Assembly: GCF_028389875.1 (NCBI RefSeq)
Contig: NC_084663.1
Location: forward strand, 116,755,301 to 116,819,300
From: Rhea pennata
Lineage: Eukaryota > Chordata > Aves > Rheiformes > Rheidae
Length of the DNA: 64,000 bases
Direction: 5' to 3'
Below, in pieces: positions 1 to 36,700 of the stretch. A program made the translations under genes and the position numbers. Under the pieces are notes generated by a model. It saw only the letters and a list, made by a program, of their open reading frames with translations. It made no database searches and had not been told where the DNA came from. The stretch's first letter is position 1. Each line of letters opens with the position of its first letter.

Positions 1-23553
<23,553 letters not shown>

Positions 23554-23575
23554 TTTGCCTTTATCACAGGCAGTC

Positions 23576-24401
23576 CTGTCCAACACAAGATAATGTTAGT
23601 GAAAGCTTCTTGTGCTTCCAGATACCTTCTGCAAAGCAGGTCCGAATTCTACCCTTTCCTAAGGAATGTATGGGTTTAACATAAAAGAATGTCATGCTCA
23701 TTCTTTTCACTCAATGAGTCTTTTTCTATCTCATATTCCAAGAGTATATGAAGAATATTTTAATATAACTACGTTTCAAAACTATAATTACCCAGATATA
23801 AATAAATCTCAGACGATTTATTTTAAAGCCTCTTTGAAAACACCAGAATTGCTTTCACAACATTTAATAAATGTGATTTCTTAGAAAAACAGAAAACACT
23901 ATTTGCCTCTAGTCACCACAAACACATAACAACTGTCTTACTCGTAAGCTAAATGTTGAATGAAAAGGACGAGAAGCCTGGACAGGCTTCAAATCTTGGA
24001 ACTATTTTACTGATTCTGACCTTGTACAAAAGGGCAGTGTAGTTTAAGTACGAAAGCTGTTAAGAGGTTTTAAAAGATCAAACAGAAATGTTACCCTGCT
24101 GTTGTTGTTACAACAAAAACAGGGCTTTATTCGGATTTAAACCCTCCCCTGCAGGGGCCAATTAATGAAACACTGCAGTACCGTACTAGTGAAACTGCCT
24201 AAAAACCATCAAGGTAAGACCTTCCTTTAAAATAAAAGGGAAGAAACTACAAGTAAGAGGGAGAGTGGGAAAATTTCAAGGGCTTACGCTAAGAAAATAC
24301 ACAAGGAGCTAACCTTTAAGGGGTTAAGCAGAGAAAGAGATACGACGAAGGGAGGTTTTTGCTGGAAGCCGCGAGCAGGTTTCCTGCCCGGGTTCCTTCA
24401 C
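23576..24401. other. SYNJ1 first intron (826 bp)
   Basis: It lies between the donor in the CpG-island exon and the acceptor of the start-codon exon. Nothing else is recognisable. Confidence 0.55.
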
Positions 24402-24469
24402 CTGAGCTCAGCGCCGGTAACCGCCGGTGCTGACGGCGACGCGGACTTTATGCCTCCAGAAGGGAACAT
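24402..24469 (-). CDS. SYNJ1: Probable SYNJ1 first exon, alternative N-terminal coding part
   Basis: A good donor, CTCAG|GTGAAG, ends an exon at 24402 inside the CpG island. The frame that joins the next exon is open back to about 24787 and has a single in-frame ATG, at 24469. It would add MFPSGGIKSASPSAPAVTGA-ELR plus TACDKGK (30 residues) before the canonical Met. The human long isoform (1612 versus 1573 residues) also carries an N-terminal extension, so this is plausible. Exon 5' end and usage are not known. Confidence 0.6.
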
Positions 24470-24600
24470 GCCGCCCGCCCCCGGGCCCCGCCACCCTTCC
24501 CGCAGCGGGCGGGAGGCACGGGCACCCCCGCCGGCGGGCCGAGGGGCGCCGCGGAGCCGGGCGCCGTGCGGGCAGCCCGGTGCCGCCGCCGCCGCCGCGC

Positions 24601-24618
24601 TCACAGAGCCGCCTCCAT
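24601..24618 (-). promoter_or_regulatory. Short upstream ORF with YY1/TISU-like start, SYNJ1 5' region
   Basis: The minus strand carries CAAGATGGAGGC, one mismatch from the TISU/YY1 consensus. Its ATG opens a five-codon frame, MEAAL, then stops. If transcription starts upstream, this could act as an upstream ORF for SYNJ1. Inference only. Confidence 0.4.
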
Positions 24619-25200
24619 CTTGTCTGCCGGCGCCCCCGCGGCCCCCGCCCCGCAGCGGCGGCAGCCGGGCCGGCTCCGCCGCGCGCCCACGGCCGCGCCC
24701 GCTCCTCCCTCCTTCTCTTTCTCCTCCCCACCCCTCGGCCGCAGCGGGCCCGGCGCGTCCCCCCCCCCCCCTCACCGGCCGCGTCACCGGCCGCCGCCGC
24801 CGCGCTGCGGGCCGCTCCGTGCCGCGGGAGCCGGCGGCACCTCACTTCCGCCGCGGCCCCGCCGGCCCTTCCGCATTGCGCCTCCCGCGGCCGGAAGCCG
24901 GCGGAGGGCGGGGCGTGGAGGGGGCGGGGCGGCGCGCGGGCGGCCGTTGGGGCACGGAGCGGCGCGGCGCAGCGCGGGGGGAGGGGCGGGCTGCTCCGCC
25001 CTTACCCCCTTCCCTAACGGCCGCCCCTGCCCCCCCCCCGGGCCCTTGTCGCTGCGGTGTTCTCCTGTGTGGCCTCGCCCGTCCCCCTCCTCCCCCCAGC
25101 CTCGGGCCTCGCGCGTCGCCAGCACGGGGAGCCGCGCCGCCAGGGTAGGGGCAGCGGTAGCTGGATGGAGCCTTCGCGCGAGAGACCGGCGTCCTTGTGA

Positions 25201-28200
25201 GTGACGTCCCGTGGATGTGAGGGCCCTGTGCCCTCTAAATCAGGGGCGGGCTGAACGCCTACAGAGCGTTACCAAGCACAGTGCCTTCTGGGCGAGTCCT
25301 GCCTTCGCCGTGGTGGTTCAGCCTGAAGAAGCCTCTGGAAAGCCTAACCGAGAACCCCTTGTAGAAATCGATCTCTTGCGTGGTCTTATGGCAGTGCTGG
25401 ATTGCTAACCTTAAAGTTAAAAAAGGACCATGCTGTGGCTTCATAGTGAGACTACTTTGAAACATGATCAGACCCCAAACTCTGTTCTGTGTTTAGCATA
25501 GAGATGCAGTAGGGAGAAAAATGTTACAGATAAACTCATGAGTAGCAATGCAAGCAGAAAAACCCCTCTGCACAGTTTGTGCCAAGGGCACAGAAGTGTC
25601 AGTGCCAGTGCTCAGCAAACACTGTGGGTGGAGTAGGAACTGGATTTTTCCTAACAGGCTTGAAAAGTTTTAGGTACAGACATAAAACATCTCTTTGGAA
25701 ATTTCCATACAGCCTCTGCAGGCTTTAAGTGAAGGAGGAGTACTGCTTCACTCTGTTGTGTTGCTAGTACATCACTGCTGAGGAGATGATAGCAGGCTTG
25801 AGAGCTGTGCTAAAATCAGGAGAAGCGGGGTACTCTGTGCTTCAGGCAAGGCTGAGGCCAAGATGGGAGTTTGAATGGAGAGCTAAGGTAGAAAAAGTTA
25901 GAAAAACTGTTAGAAAGTCCCTTAACTGAAGCTATTACTTTGAGATTAAAGAACACATATAAATGGAAGTGAGTGAAATATTTTAACTATCAACTCTAAA
26001 GTCAGAATCACAGAATGGTTGAGGTTGGAGGGGACCTCTGGAGATCATCTAGATCACCACCACCCCCAGTCAAGCAAGGTCACGTAGAACACATTGCCCA
26101 TGACCCTGTCCAGACAACTTTTGAGTATCTCCAGGGATGGAGACTCCACAATCTCTCTGGGCAACCTGCTCGAGTGCTCAGTCATCCTCATAGTAAAGAA
26201 GTTTTTCCCCATGTTCATACAGAACTTCCCATGTTTCAGTTAGTGCCATTGCCTCTCATCCTATCACTGGGCACACTGGCACCATCCTCTTGACACCCTC
26301 CCTTCAGATACTTACACACATTGACCAGAAGGACTTCCTAGTGACCAGGGATGGGCCATCTCTCATTTCAAACTGTAGCATTTCTTCATGCTACCTTCTT
26401 GTCCAAGATCAATTCCTATTGCAAAGTTTAGACTCATTTAAAACTAAAAAACATTTTTAAAATCTATATTAAAACACGCACACCAAAAATGTTTGAAATC
26501 TATGTCCAAAAATGCTCTGGTTATTCTAAAGAAATAATAGATTGTATATATGGCGTTTTGATACTTAAATATGATCTTATCTCATTTACTTATTATGGGC
26601 TAAGTTCCAGTTGAGTGGAGTATACTATCTAGCGGCTCAGAACACAAAGCAGAGAAAATATTTGTGATATAAGTTAAGAGTGTAAATACTGTTTGTGTAT
26701 TTTCAGTTTATTACCTTCCTATGCACATTATGACAACCTCCATAGAAGTACTCTATAGATACATCAAAGTATAGTATTTTAAAAGATATTTTAAAATAAG
26801 TTTCATGATTTTTGAAATGAGTAGAGTGCATGATTGCTAATAGTTTATTACAGCTTGTGCAGAAGACATCTCTCAGTTGCTCATAGTGGACTGTCACTTG
26901 TAATAGACATTAAAACTGTCTCTAGCATAGCATGAGAAAACATAAACTCATAAAACTTTTGAGAATGTAAAAATAAAAGAGAACAACAAAGTGGCTGCTG
27001 TAGAAGCAAAGAAAGTTTGCCCTGGTTTTATCCATTCGTAAAGATCATTAACCATAACAGCAAATTAAATGTTGTTTTACAACATACACTGATGGATTAA
27101 TAAAATTATATGTATTGGTAAGCTAAAACAATTCATACGTTAGCTATATTTACTTTTTTTCAATAGATAAAAGAAATTCAAATGGGCTGTTTTTTTTCCT
27201 TATGATTGTATATATTTTGGTCGATGGTAATATACATTTTTTTTCTTATTAGGATTTAGGATTATCTACAAAAACATCAGTTAAAAGTTACTGTAATTTA
27301 GAGCAGCTTGCTGGTGAATATTTTTCTTGGATACTCTTTTGTTTGGGTACTCGGTTGCAGATTTTACATTCTTTAAGCATGATTAAGATGAGAATGTGGC
27401 ATGACATTTTCAGTGAACTTCACCATTTCTAAGCCTTGCCTCAGTCATCTGTTGCCGCCCATTACAAGGCCATCACCTCCAGAATGACAGCCAAAGGAGT
27501 AACTCGGGTCCACTGTGGTTTTAACAGAAACATCTAGGTTGACTTCAATGGGCTTCAGGGCACAGCCTGTTTAAAACTTCTTTGATGCCAAAAAGTAGAA
27601 TTGGCTTAAGGCTTCTCAGCAACATAGGCAAAATTTACCTTTGGTATCAAGAAAGAGGAGGAAGCTCGGGGCCATACTGCTTTGTCACAAGGAAAACAGA
27701 TGTAAAGGCAGAATGAGGATGCTTGAAAGGGGGGGAAGGTTGCAGAGGAAGGTTTCTAGGAAGCCAGGCTTGCAGCTCCTGCTGCAAAATTGGTAGTAGT
27801 GCACAGCCACTGCGACACATGGGGAGAGACAGCCCCATCCCCATCAGTGGCTGCCATTTGACATACTCCATCTATCCCCTTGGCAGCAGCAGCAGCTCAG
27901 CACTCCAGCGCTCTGGCGAACACACAGCTGGCAGCAATGACATTGACTATTTTGGCCATGCCACAAAGTGTTCAAAACACCTTTCTCTCAGGGTCATCTG
28001 CGATGCTATGCACAGTTAAATTGGCACTTCAACAGCAAATACATTAAAGCTTCCAAATTACATTTAATTTGCATGTCCTTTCTAACGTTTATCACAGGCC
28101 TCATTGCTGCAATCTCCTACTGCACATTAAATCTTTAAAGCTGAGGTGCAGGTTCTCTGAACTGTTAGTTGCTTGAGGAAGTAATCATGTGTGTATATTA

Positions 28201-31200
28201 TAGTTTTAGTATCTTCAGTGCAATGAAATGCCTTATCCTGACTGGAGCTTTGGAGGAAAATGTAATAGGCAAGTTAAGTGTGGTTTTAAGCTATATGTCC
28301 ACAGGATGCATGAGCCCTTAGTCAAACAGCCTGCACTGCACTTTTGTTTTGTGCTTAATGTTTTCTGTTAGCCAGGTATCACAAAAGACTGAAGAGAGTA
28401 AATAGAAAACTCTCAAGAACTTGTATGAGATTTAGGCTATGAAATTTGGGGCCCAAGTAGGTATGGAAAATACCATGTCAAATCTTGGGAGATATATCTC
28501 CACTTTACTTCTGGCTCTTATCTATAAAACATTTAGAAGTGCACATTTTGCACAAAAGTAATGCAAGTGGAGTCAATGGGACCATTCACAACATCCTGAA
28601 CAAGCACATGTTTAAGTGATTGTTTAGAGCAGAGCCTTGAATTACAGGCCTTTGTATTATTCAGTGTGTCTCCATGCAGTTATTCACTTATTGAATTACT
28701 TTAGGTTAGTACACCTATTCACTTACTTTTTGGATATTCAGGGCAAGGGTTTTAGTTACACAAAGAAATTAAGTACTCTTATGCAAAAGTCACACTATGT
28801 TATCTCAGACAAATTCAACTAACAATTGTATAAAAAGATGTATCAAAAAATTTATATTTGGAGTACCAAACCCAGGGCAGAAATACTCAGTTCTTAGCAA
28901 AGCACTCCACTTTGTTTCATTTGCCTGAGTTTCTCAGAAACCGCAACCATTCCACTTCCTGCAACAAAGATTTTTTGAAGCCTCCTCAGAGTTCTTATTT
29001 CTCTACATCCCACTTAATAGCGGCTCTTAGAGGCGTCATTCAGTTTGCTTGTGACTTTACGTGTAAAGGCCAATGGTCAGATCAGCTGTATAACAATTTC
29101 ACACCCTTTTATAACACTGATCCTAGGATATTTTATTTTTACAGGGGCAACTAATAAACTTAGGGTGACTGGATACTGCTTTTAAGCACAACCGCTCATA
29201 AGGGCACGGAGTTCAGCATGTTGCAACAAACTTCACAAAGTCGTTTTATCAAAGCCGTATGCCACATCAAAGCTTCAAGTACAAATCTCCCCTCCTTTCA
29301 GTGTCTATATATTCAGGATTCTTTCTAAAAAATTTTCGTAGAGTAACTCAGGGAGAACTGAAAGCAGAACCAGAGATTAGCAAACTTATACAGAAAAAGA
29401 AATGCATCCCAAAAGGAGGAGAAAGAGGAATCACATGCATCTGTGTATCTGCACACTTTTCCCACAAACTTCTCCTTTCAAATTTCAGCTTTTATTTTGT
29501 TTTCCTTTATAGTAAAGGACAAGTTTTTTCCTTTGCTACTGATAACCATTAGAGCACACCACAGGAATTCTAAGTGACTGCAATCATTCTGTAATATAAC
29601 GTCCCATTCATCAAAATTTGAGAATGAGAACATTTTACCTGCAATGTTTTCTTATATGTTTACCATTGTCTAGAACAGGAAATATGTTTATTAGTACTAA
29701 AGAGGATGCTAGACCTTCTCAAGAGTCCCTGTAGAGTTCTGAGAAGTAAGATTGTCGTGTCCCCTGATATGTTAGTAGCTCTCACATGGCTTTATATCAT
29801 CTAGTAAATCTATGTATTACATGTCATAATTATTTGATAATTCTGATATTGAACGGTAAGATATACATGGTCAACTGTGGGAGAAATAATTTTAAGGTAG
29901 TTGTGCTTGGACTATACCTCAACCCAGAAACAGTTGTGTAATTTTGCTTTAAGATGATTATATACAGTATGACTGCTTTGCTACTAAGATTTAATTTGGG
30001 TCAATAAATAAAGAAGTAGTAAGAGAAGTGAAAGTGGAATTTGTAAATATAATTTGATAACATTATTTACATAAAGTCTTTAAGTGCCTCTACAATTCTA
30101 ACCATTTATACAGTGAAAAGGTGCCACATTGCCCAAAATGGGAAGTCAGATTACTCATCAACTATAAGTTTACTTTGGAAGTTTCTGCATCTTGTTTGCC
30201 AAATACAACATAGTATTCTGAAGGGGGAGGAAAAAGAGACTTCCTAAGCCTGCAAGGGCATAGACGCCATGATCACACAGTCCATCCTCCCTCCTACTAC
30301 AGTGATGCCAAGGGTAGCAGAAATAGCTGCCGTTCCACAACACTTAATTATGGAAATGACTACAACCTACTTAGGGAAAAAAAAAATTTCTGCAGCTATA
30401 ATTTATAATTAAGTCTCTTCATCCCCTCCTTACAATCCTAGCCATAATCTGAATTGGAAAAAAAAATGCCCATATTTTTAATAACAGCAGTTAACAGAGC
30501 TGTCTTTGCCAGACTGAGCTCCATTAGTAGTGCATATCTACTAACACTACAACTACAAACTTGCATTTTATGTTCCGATGGTATATTTATGCTATTAGAA
30601 GAAAAGGAAATTTTGAGATGATGATCATTGGCTTGAACATCCAGCTTTTCTCCTGCTTGAGTTGTAGCCAGAAGGCAAGTGTGAGGGAATGATTCATTAC
30701 AAAGTATTCTGAGACAGGCAATAAAGAGCATGAATAAATTTGATTTGCAAAACAAATCAAATTACCCAGCACAGCACAGGGGGATGTGGGTGGACAGCAG
30801 AGCAAGGCCAAAGAGAGCTTGCAGAGCAGACAATTATTGTTGGGCTGCAGCAACCAGCCACCTGTTTCTACAGACGCACTTGGCACTAAAAGGGCATAAT
30901 ATACTCCAGCCCTTTTCCAGTGTTTTCTAGCTGCCTATCAACTAGCATAGCTTTATTCCCTGCATGGTTTAAAAAATTTTGTACCTGAAAATCCAAATTC
31001 TAACATTTCCAGGTCAAATACTTTCTTTACTCTGTAGTGGGGAACTTGTGGATCTGCCAGGTGGCCATTTAAATATTAAATAGCAGTCATAATTCTGGAC
31101 ATAAATGCCGAAGCTTTTCACTGTGGGTTTCTTTTTCAGAACAGCTGAGTAAATCTTTAAAAAAAATTAATGAGTTCAGCAGTACTCAGTGGAGTCAAAA

Positions 31201-33222
31201 TGCACATTTATGTTAATATTCAATTCAATGAATTGAAGTTGAATTCAATAACCAAGAGAAGACAGCCTGTTTGATTTTTGAAACTGTTTCAGTAGTACTG
31301 TGAAGGCATTCTGTTGTATAAAATATCCAAACAGAAATAAAGTACACTTTCACACCTGCAGTAAGGTTAACTTTTACATTAATTTACAACCAGTAATACT
31401 AAATTCCAGTTGGAGAACCAACCTCATAATGGCAGATTGTAGAACTGCTCAACTGTATTTTATTCTGTCCAGAGGCAGGTATACATATACAGTCACAGAG
31501 GTAAGGGTAACAGCTATTTTGAATTCTGGCAGTAGTTTTGTTATAAAGACCTGCATTAAAGGATTTATGCTAAAGACAACAAGTTAACCCATGAGCTTCA
31601 TGCTGTAGTGGCTAGACTGCAGAGTAGCCAAACTAGAATGTTCAAAATGCAGCTCAGTCCTCCCCACTTGGAGATCCTGTGACTGGAATGCAGGCATGCC
31701 TTAAGATTCAGACAAGTCTCTGCATAGCATGGATTTGATAAGAAAATACTTTGTTCTTCATTTTGCATACTTTTGTTGATAAAAAGAAAGAGGAGCACCA
31801 CCCTCTTTACACAAATCCTTCTCCCTTCCCTAAGCATGCAAATATAAGAGTTTGAATTTCTCATGATTAAAATCACCCAAGTATAGTTAAGTATTCTTTT
31901 GGAAATATTGTTAACGTGGACTATTTGTGTCCCTCTTCAGCCTAGCAAAATACTAGAAAGGCTTTGAGCATAAAAAGGTCAACTCAATCAATAATGAAAA
32001 AAAAAATCATGGAACAATCAGCACAAGAAGCTCTTGGAACATCTTAACTACTATTTCAATAGCTGTATTAAAATTCCAGAGTCTCCCTCCACCCTGTTTG
32101 TAAAGACAGTATCACTTTTCTTCACTCCAAAATCTACCTTCTAAGGACTATCTTTTTCTTCCAGCTGTATTAAAATAGCAAGCATACTGTATCTTTCACA
32201 TTTACCATCTTCCTAAAGGAATGAAGCTTACCAGGTCATACTGCAACAGCTCCTTGACAGACAAGTTTATTGAAACAATTTTTAAAAGCAGATATTCTGA
32301 ATATTCCATCAATCCCAACATATCAGAAAAACAATTGTTCAGTATCCAAATGAAGTGTGCATGTTACAAATTGTACATTTTTCATATACTCATTTATACC
32401 ACATGACATGAGCATAATATACAATGATTTTTATGTTACTCAAGATGCCAATTTATTGCTACGGTTTCCAAAATAAAGTAGGGCACACCTAGAAATAGAT
32501 TTTAATCCAAGGCTGTTACAGCTGTTACTCTTCCTGGGACCCCAAGATCAAGTCACTAGTGTTCTGATGGAAATCAGCATATATTTAAAGGGTTTTCTTT
32601 ACAGCTGAATTAAACATTTTATAACACTGTATTCTTAAGTGTACTTAGCAGGAAGTATAACATCTGAAGTATTTACTACAATATAAATACTTCAGATCAC
32701 AGGAGATGTAATTTTCTTCATTTGGCTTGACATCTTCAGCTATACCAAACAGAAGAACAAATTCCACATACGAAGTTATAAAAAAAAGGGGGAGGGAGGG
32801 GAACAAAAAGCAGTAGATTTAACCATCTTGTACAAGAAATTAGGATGGAGTCCATAGGTGAAATATTATTCCTCCAAAATGAAATTTAGTTTGATTAGTA
32901 AGCGCTGTCATGTATACTTGTGCACTAATCACAAGTTATAGTCTGCCTATGTTAAAGAAATCATTAAGTATTGATTCAGGTTCTCTTTTCCATTTCATTC
33001 CTAAGAAGTCTTAAAAATTCCATATTCTGAATGCTAATCAAAGCTTAGCTATTCCAATTTGAGTCCAGCACAGACTTTTTTCTTTTTTTCTTTTTTTTTT
33101 TTTAAAAAAAGGTCAGGTTCTATTTGAAATGATTTTCACATATTCACATGTTTTCCCAGCCCTTTTGACCAATAATATGATCATGTTATTGTCAAAATGA
33201 GGAACTTATAGCAGATGAAAAG
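25201..33222. other. Intergenic region between SYNJ1 promoter and PAXBP1 3' end
   Basis: About 8 kb. Apart from a CR1 fragment at 26003-26335 and a short possible ancient repeat near 28565, I see no exon series, no conserved protein match and no RNA gene. Short open frames at 27647-28019, 28858-29154 and 30438-30886 show no recognisable domain, and most lack an ATG near their start. Confidence 0.6.
26003..26335 (-). mobile_element. CR1 LINE 3'-end fragment
   Basis: Read on the minus strand this ends with the avian CR1 tail: a GAGGTCCCC-type segment, then CCAACCTCAACCATTCTGTG. Upstream is the typical CR1 3' region, seen on the plus strand as CTCTGGGCAACCTGCTCGAG and AAAGAAGTTTTTCCCCATG. It is 5'-truncated, as most CR1 copies are, and moderately diverged. 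Confidence 0.93.
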
Positions 33223-33228
33223 TTTATT
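33223..33228 (-). terminator. PAXBP1: Candidate PAXBP1 polyadenylation signal
   Basis: AATAAA on the minus strand, about 400 nt after the stop codon. Competing signals are an ATTAAA at 33462-33457 and an AATAAA at 33633-33628 that overlaps the stop codon itself. Which one is used cannot be decided from sequence. Confidence 0.35.
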
Positions 33229-33628
33229 TCAACAGTAAAAGATCTCTATATCCAGTGTGAAAGTAATACAGTGGTATAAATATATGCACTCATTGTATTA
33301 CACATAATATATTATACACATTCCAGTTAACCATGGAACAATTAACAGAGTAGATGACTACTAGTCAAGGGTACGAAGTGTTTTTTGTAAACAAGATTTT
33401 GAGAAACTTTGATGAAAATCTGATTTCGGGAAAGATGATAATCTTGGGTTTCCATTTTTAATTGGAAAGAAATCAAAATTCTTTTTTCTTTTTCAGGAAG
33501 CTGTATATAAGAATGCACTTTGTATTAAAACAAGGATCAATACTTTACAGTTTAAGAAACTTTACATATATACATAAATTACACATCAGGAATGGTTTTA
33601 AAGCTCAAAATGAGTTGTCAGAAAAGTT

Positions 33629-33746
33629 TTATTTCCCTTCTATTAAAATCTTTAATTCTTTTACATTGTGATCATTTGCAACTGTCGCAGCATGATCCAG
33701 TGCTCGGATACTTGCTAGAAGCTTTATTATCTGCTTTATGTTCTCC
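33629..33746 (-). CDS. PAXBP1: PAXBP1 exon 18 (coding part), C-terminus
   Basis: The acceptor is TTATTTAG|GGAG. The translation ENIKQIIKLLASIRALDHAA ends VKELKILIEGK with TAA at 33631-33629. The 3' UTR continues leftwards. Confidence 0.95.
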
Positions 33747-36700
33747 CTAAATAAGAGGAAAAGGAAAAGTCAATACAGAAACTAAACAATACTGTACACA
33801 TACTAGTATTTTAACAGAATCTCCTTTCCTTCCTTCCCTAAAACCTTAAGTAGGAATGTGTACAGCAAATAGTTTCAGATAATTTCACATCACCCTCCAC
33901 CCTGCTTGCTTAGCCAGATAAAGAAAGCTGATTATCAACTTTATGTACTGAAATTAAAAATTTTGGTTTTGGATAACAACTCTGAAGAGAAAGCGAAGTA
34001 GGAATTAAATCATGCATTTGGTTTATACTAAAAGCAGTACAGTCTAAAGAAAAAAATCATGGATTAGTTACAGTACCATAAAATAAAACACAGCTCTTAA
34101 CAAATAATTTTTGACACTCCCCAAGCCAATCTCTCAACTATATTCACGCATGCCTTACAATGGTAAGAAGCTTGCCACAAAACCTGCATTTCAATTCAGA
34201 TCAATCTAGGTAGCTGAGAGTGAACAAACTGCTTAGAGGGATGGGGTGGGGGAGTTGTCCAACTTCCTAGGCTATCAAGAATAGTTTTAGTATCTTGGAG
34301 GAAGGGCAGAGATTAAATTTAAGACTCACACAATACTAGAGGTCCAAAATTAAAAGTGAACAGAGCTGATCTGTAAAAAAGCACTTAAAATTTGGGAAAG
34401 TAACATTAGTCCTCTCAGCAGAAATTAATGCATGTGTTTAAACAGAACTGCACTGGTTTTCACATGAATAGACATGACATCTTTCCATTAGACAATGCTG
34501 TTCTTCTGTTGCAGACTCATTTCATCTGCTTAATGGGGCAATGAGAAAAGATTTAAAATAGCAGGAAGCTGGAACACAGAAATTAAACTAAAAATCACCA
34601 TGAGGGGAAAAAAAAAATATTAATTGGCTATTAGTCTTCCAATACAAAGTTTTACCAAGTTTTAGGAGACAAGTTCAGCTGGTAAAGAAAGTTCTTTCCT
34701 ATTTAGAAACTGGCTGTCAAAAGGCATAAAGTTTATTCTCTACTGGATTCTCTCCCAAGTTCTTCAGTTCAATTCCTGTACCATGCTAGACTAGACATTT
34801 TGGTTTCAAAAAGAAAGGAATAAAGGGTCTATTTTGGGTTTGGATCATATGGGGAAATTTATTAGTACGTTATATCGAATTGGTATGTGACATTATTGTT
34901 GTACTTCAGTCACATACTTCTGAGCTGTAACTTGTGAGTGGATAAAAAGTAGCTTCAGCATGACCCGATGTGGCACAAAGCTCTACTTTCCTGAAAATTG
35001 GATGATTCATATGCCAAACTGAAAAGTGACTCTAGAAACAGATAAATGTCCAACCACCAACATAGTAACTGCAAAAAAAAGGGATTTTTTGAGGCTCTAA
35101 CCTAAGTTATTTGCTATACCAGGGGAAAAAAAAATCCTTAACCAAGATTTTTGTCCACTATGCTTCAAGGGGAATTCCTGTCTCTACATTTTGGAAGTAA
35201 AAAGACTCATATCACAGGGAAAAAAGGTTGCATAAAAACTAGTACTTTCATACAGTACTATTTCAAAAGCATATTTTTTAATTCAGAAGCTGTTACGCAG
35301 GAATCAACAACAGGTTCAGAGGGTAAAGTAGTCCAAAAACAGTAACTACAAAATTTTCCAGAATCAAGAACATCAAGGAGTAGTGCAAAATGTATTTTGA
35401 ATATCTGATAACTTCTAGCAGCTGCTGTTCTCTACCACCTTAAAAAGCCCCATCTATCATATCGTAAAAACATTAAGTTTGAATTCAAAGGAATTTTTAG
35501 AAGACTTGCAGCAGTATGGAGACACTTGCTGATGTTTGTATGCATCAGCCAAATAACAAAGTGCAAGAAAAGTAACTGAGTTAATATTAATTACCTTGCA
35601 TTTCTTTTCTCTACATCTGAGCAACCAATGCTGTTTCTGTAAATTGTGTCAGCCAGATGGACAAGGTATCTACAGAAGTTTTCCAGCTGAGAAATAGTCT
35701 TGTCTCCTTTTAGATTAGTGAACCACTGTTTAGGAAAGCAAGCAATTACCTAGACATAACAGAAGAAATTAGGTTAAAAAACAAAGTTAACCAACTATTA
35801 AAAACTACTCAACATGATTTGGGAAATCTGCCAAGTAAGACTGCAGTGACAATGCCCAATTACATGAAATCAGAGGAAAACTTGCAACAAAAATCCAACA
35901 TCCAAGTGGTAAAACACTAAGATATATACTACTCCTACATTAGACATATACTACACCTACATTATCTACAGGTAACAACCAGGAAAGGTTCATTCTTTAG
36001 TTGGTGTCTTTAAAACATATATCTGTTTTTCCATTGACATTGTAATGTAACAAAGCCAGGACTGGCTGAGTTTCAAAAGTATCCTCAAGTTTTAACTACA
36101 CTTCCCCATCAAATAGAATTTTTGAATTAGAGAGTATTTAAAATACTTTGTTCATTTTTACTTACACTTTGAGCTTTCTTAATGCTGTCATCTCCACACT
36201 CAGAATTTTGAAAAGCCATAAGAATATATCTGTTTAGCAGACCATCTATTGACAATTCCTGGAGAGTTTTGTTTGAAAGGATTCCAAACCACTGGAGAAA
36301 GTTTCCTAATAACTGAAAATACAATACAGGGAAAATAAGTATTTAAAATGTACTGACAAACAGCACTTTAGAGCCTCCCCAAATGCAGCACTATGGCCAA
36401 GGTCAACAAGGGAAACGTGGCTTTTGATAGCTTCAAAGCTATTCAAAATATACTGGCACCTGAAAAGTACTAGGACACAGTGTTACAAGTTCTCATACAA
36501 CAACAACAATCTCCATTTTGCTCATGTTTTACAAAAGGAATCAGCAAAAACATGTTTTAAGCCAGCTTTTTTATAAAACTTAAGAGTCAATTTCAAGTCA
36601 AGTGGGGCCTAGCATATACCATCTGGGGGCAAATTTACAGCCTCTTGTAAGTCAAGTCCCCAGCTACACTGTTGGCATACCTTTATCTCCAAAAGCTGCT

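Larger units (their letters stand above)
24370..25200. promoter_or_regulatory. SYNJ1: CpG-island promoter of SYNJ1
   Basis: This block of about 0.8 kb is very GC- and CpG-rich and stands out sharply from AT-rich flanks. On the minus strand it has CGGAAGTGAG (24850-24841), an ETS/GABP-type site. It also has CCGGAAG at 24891, several GGGCGG boxes near 24905-24930 and the CAAGATGG element at 24622-24615. There is no evident TATA box. It sits at the 5' end of SYNJ1, so it is the likely dispersed-start promoter. A run of 13 C lies at 24759-24771. Long open frames here on both strands reflect lack of AT-rich stops. Confidence 0.8.

Noticed and set aside
24427-25204. Long plus-strand frames of about 200 codons, rich in Pro/Arg/Ala
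   Set aside because: CpG-island sequence lacks stop codons in all frames. Composition is low-complexity and no frame is favoured.
26015-26293. 92-codon plus-strand open frame (MVEVGGDLWRSS onward)
   Set aside because: It is the antisense of a CR1 3' end. A similar peptide appears at the other CR1 copy (54268-54531), so it is repeat-derived, not a gene.
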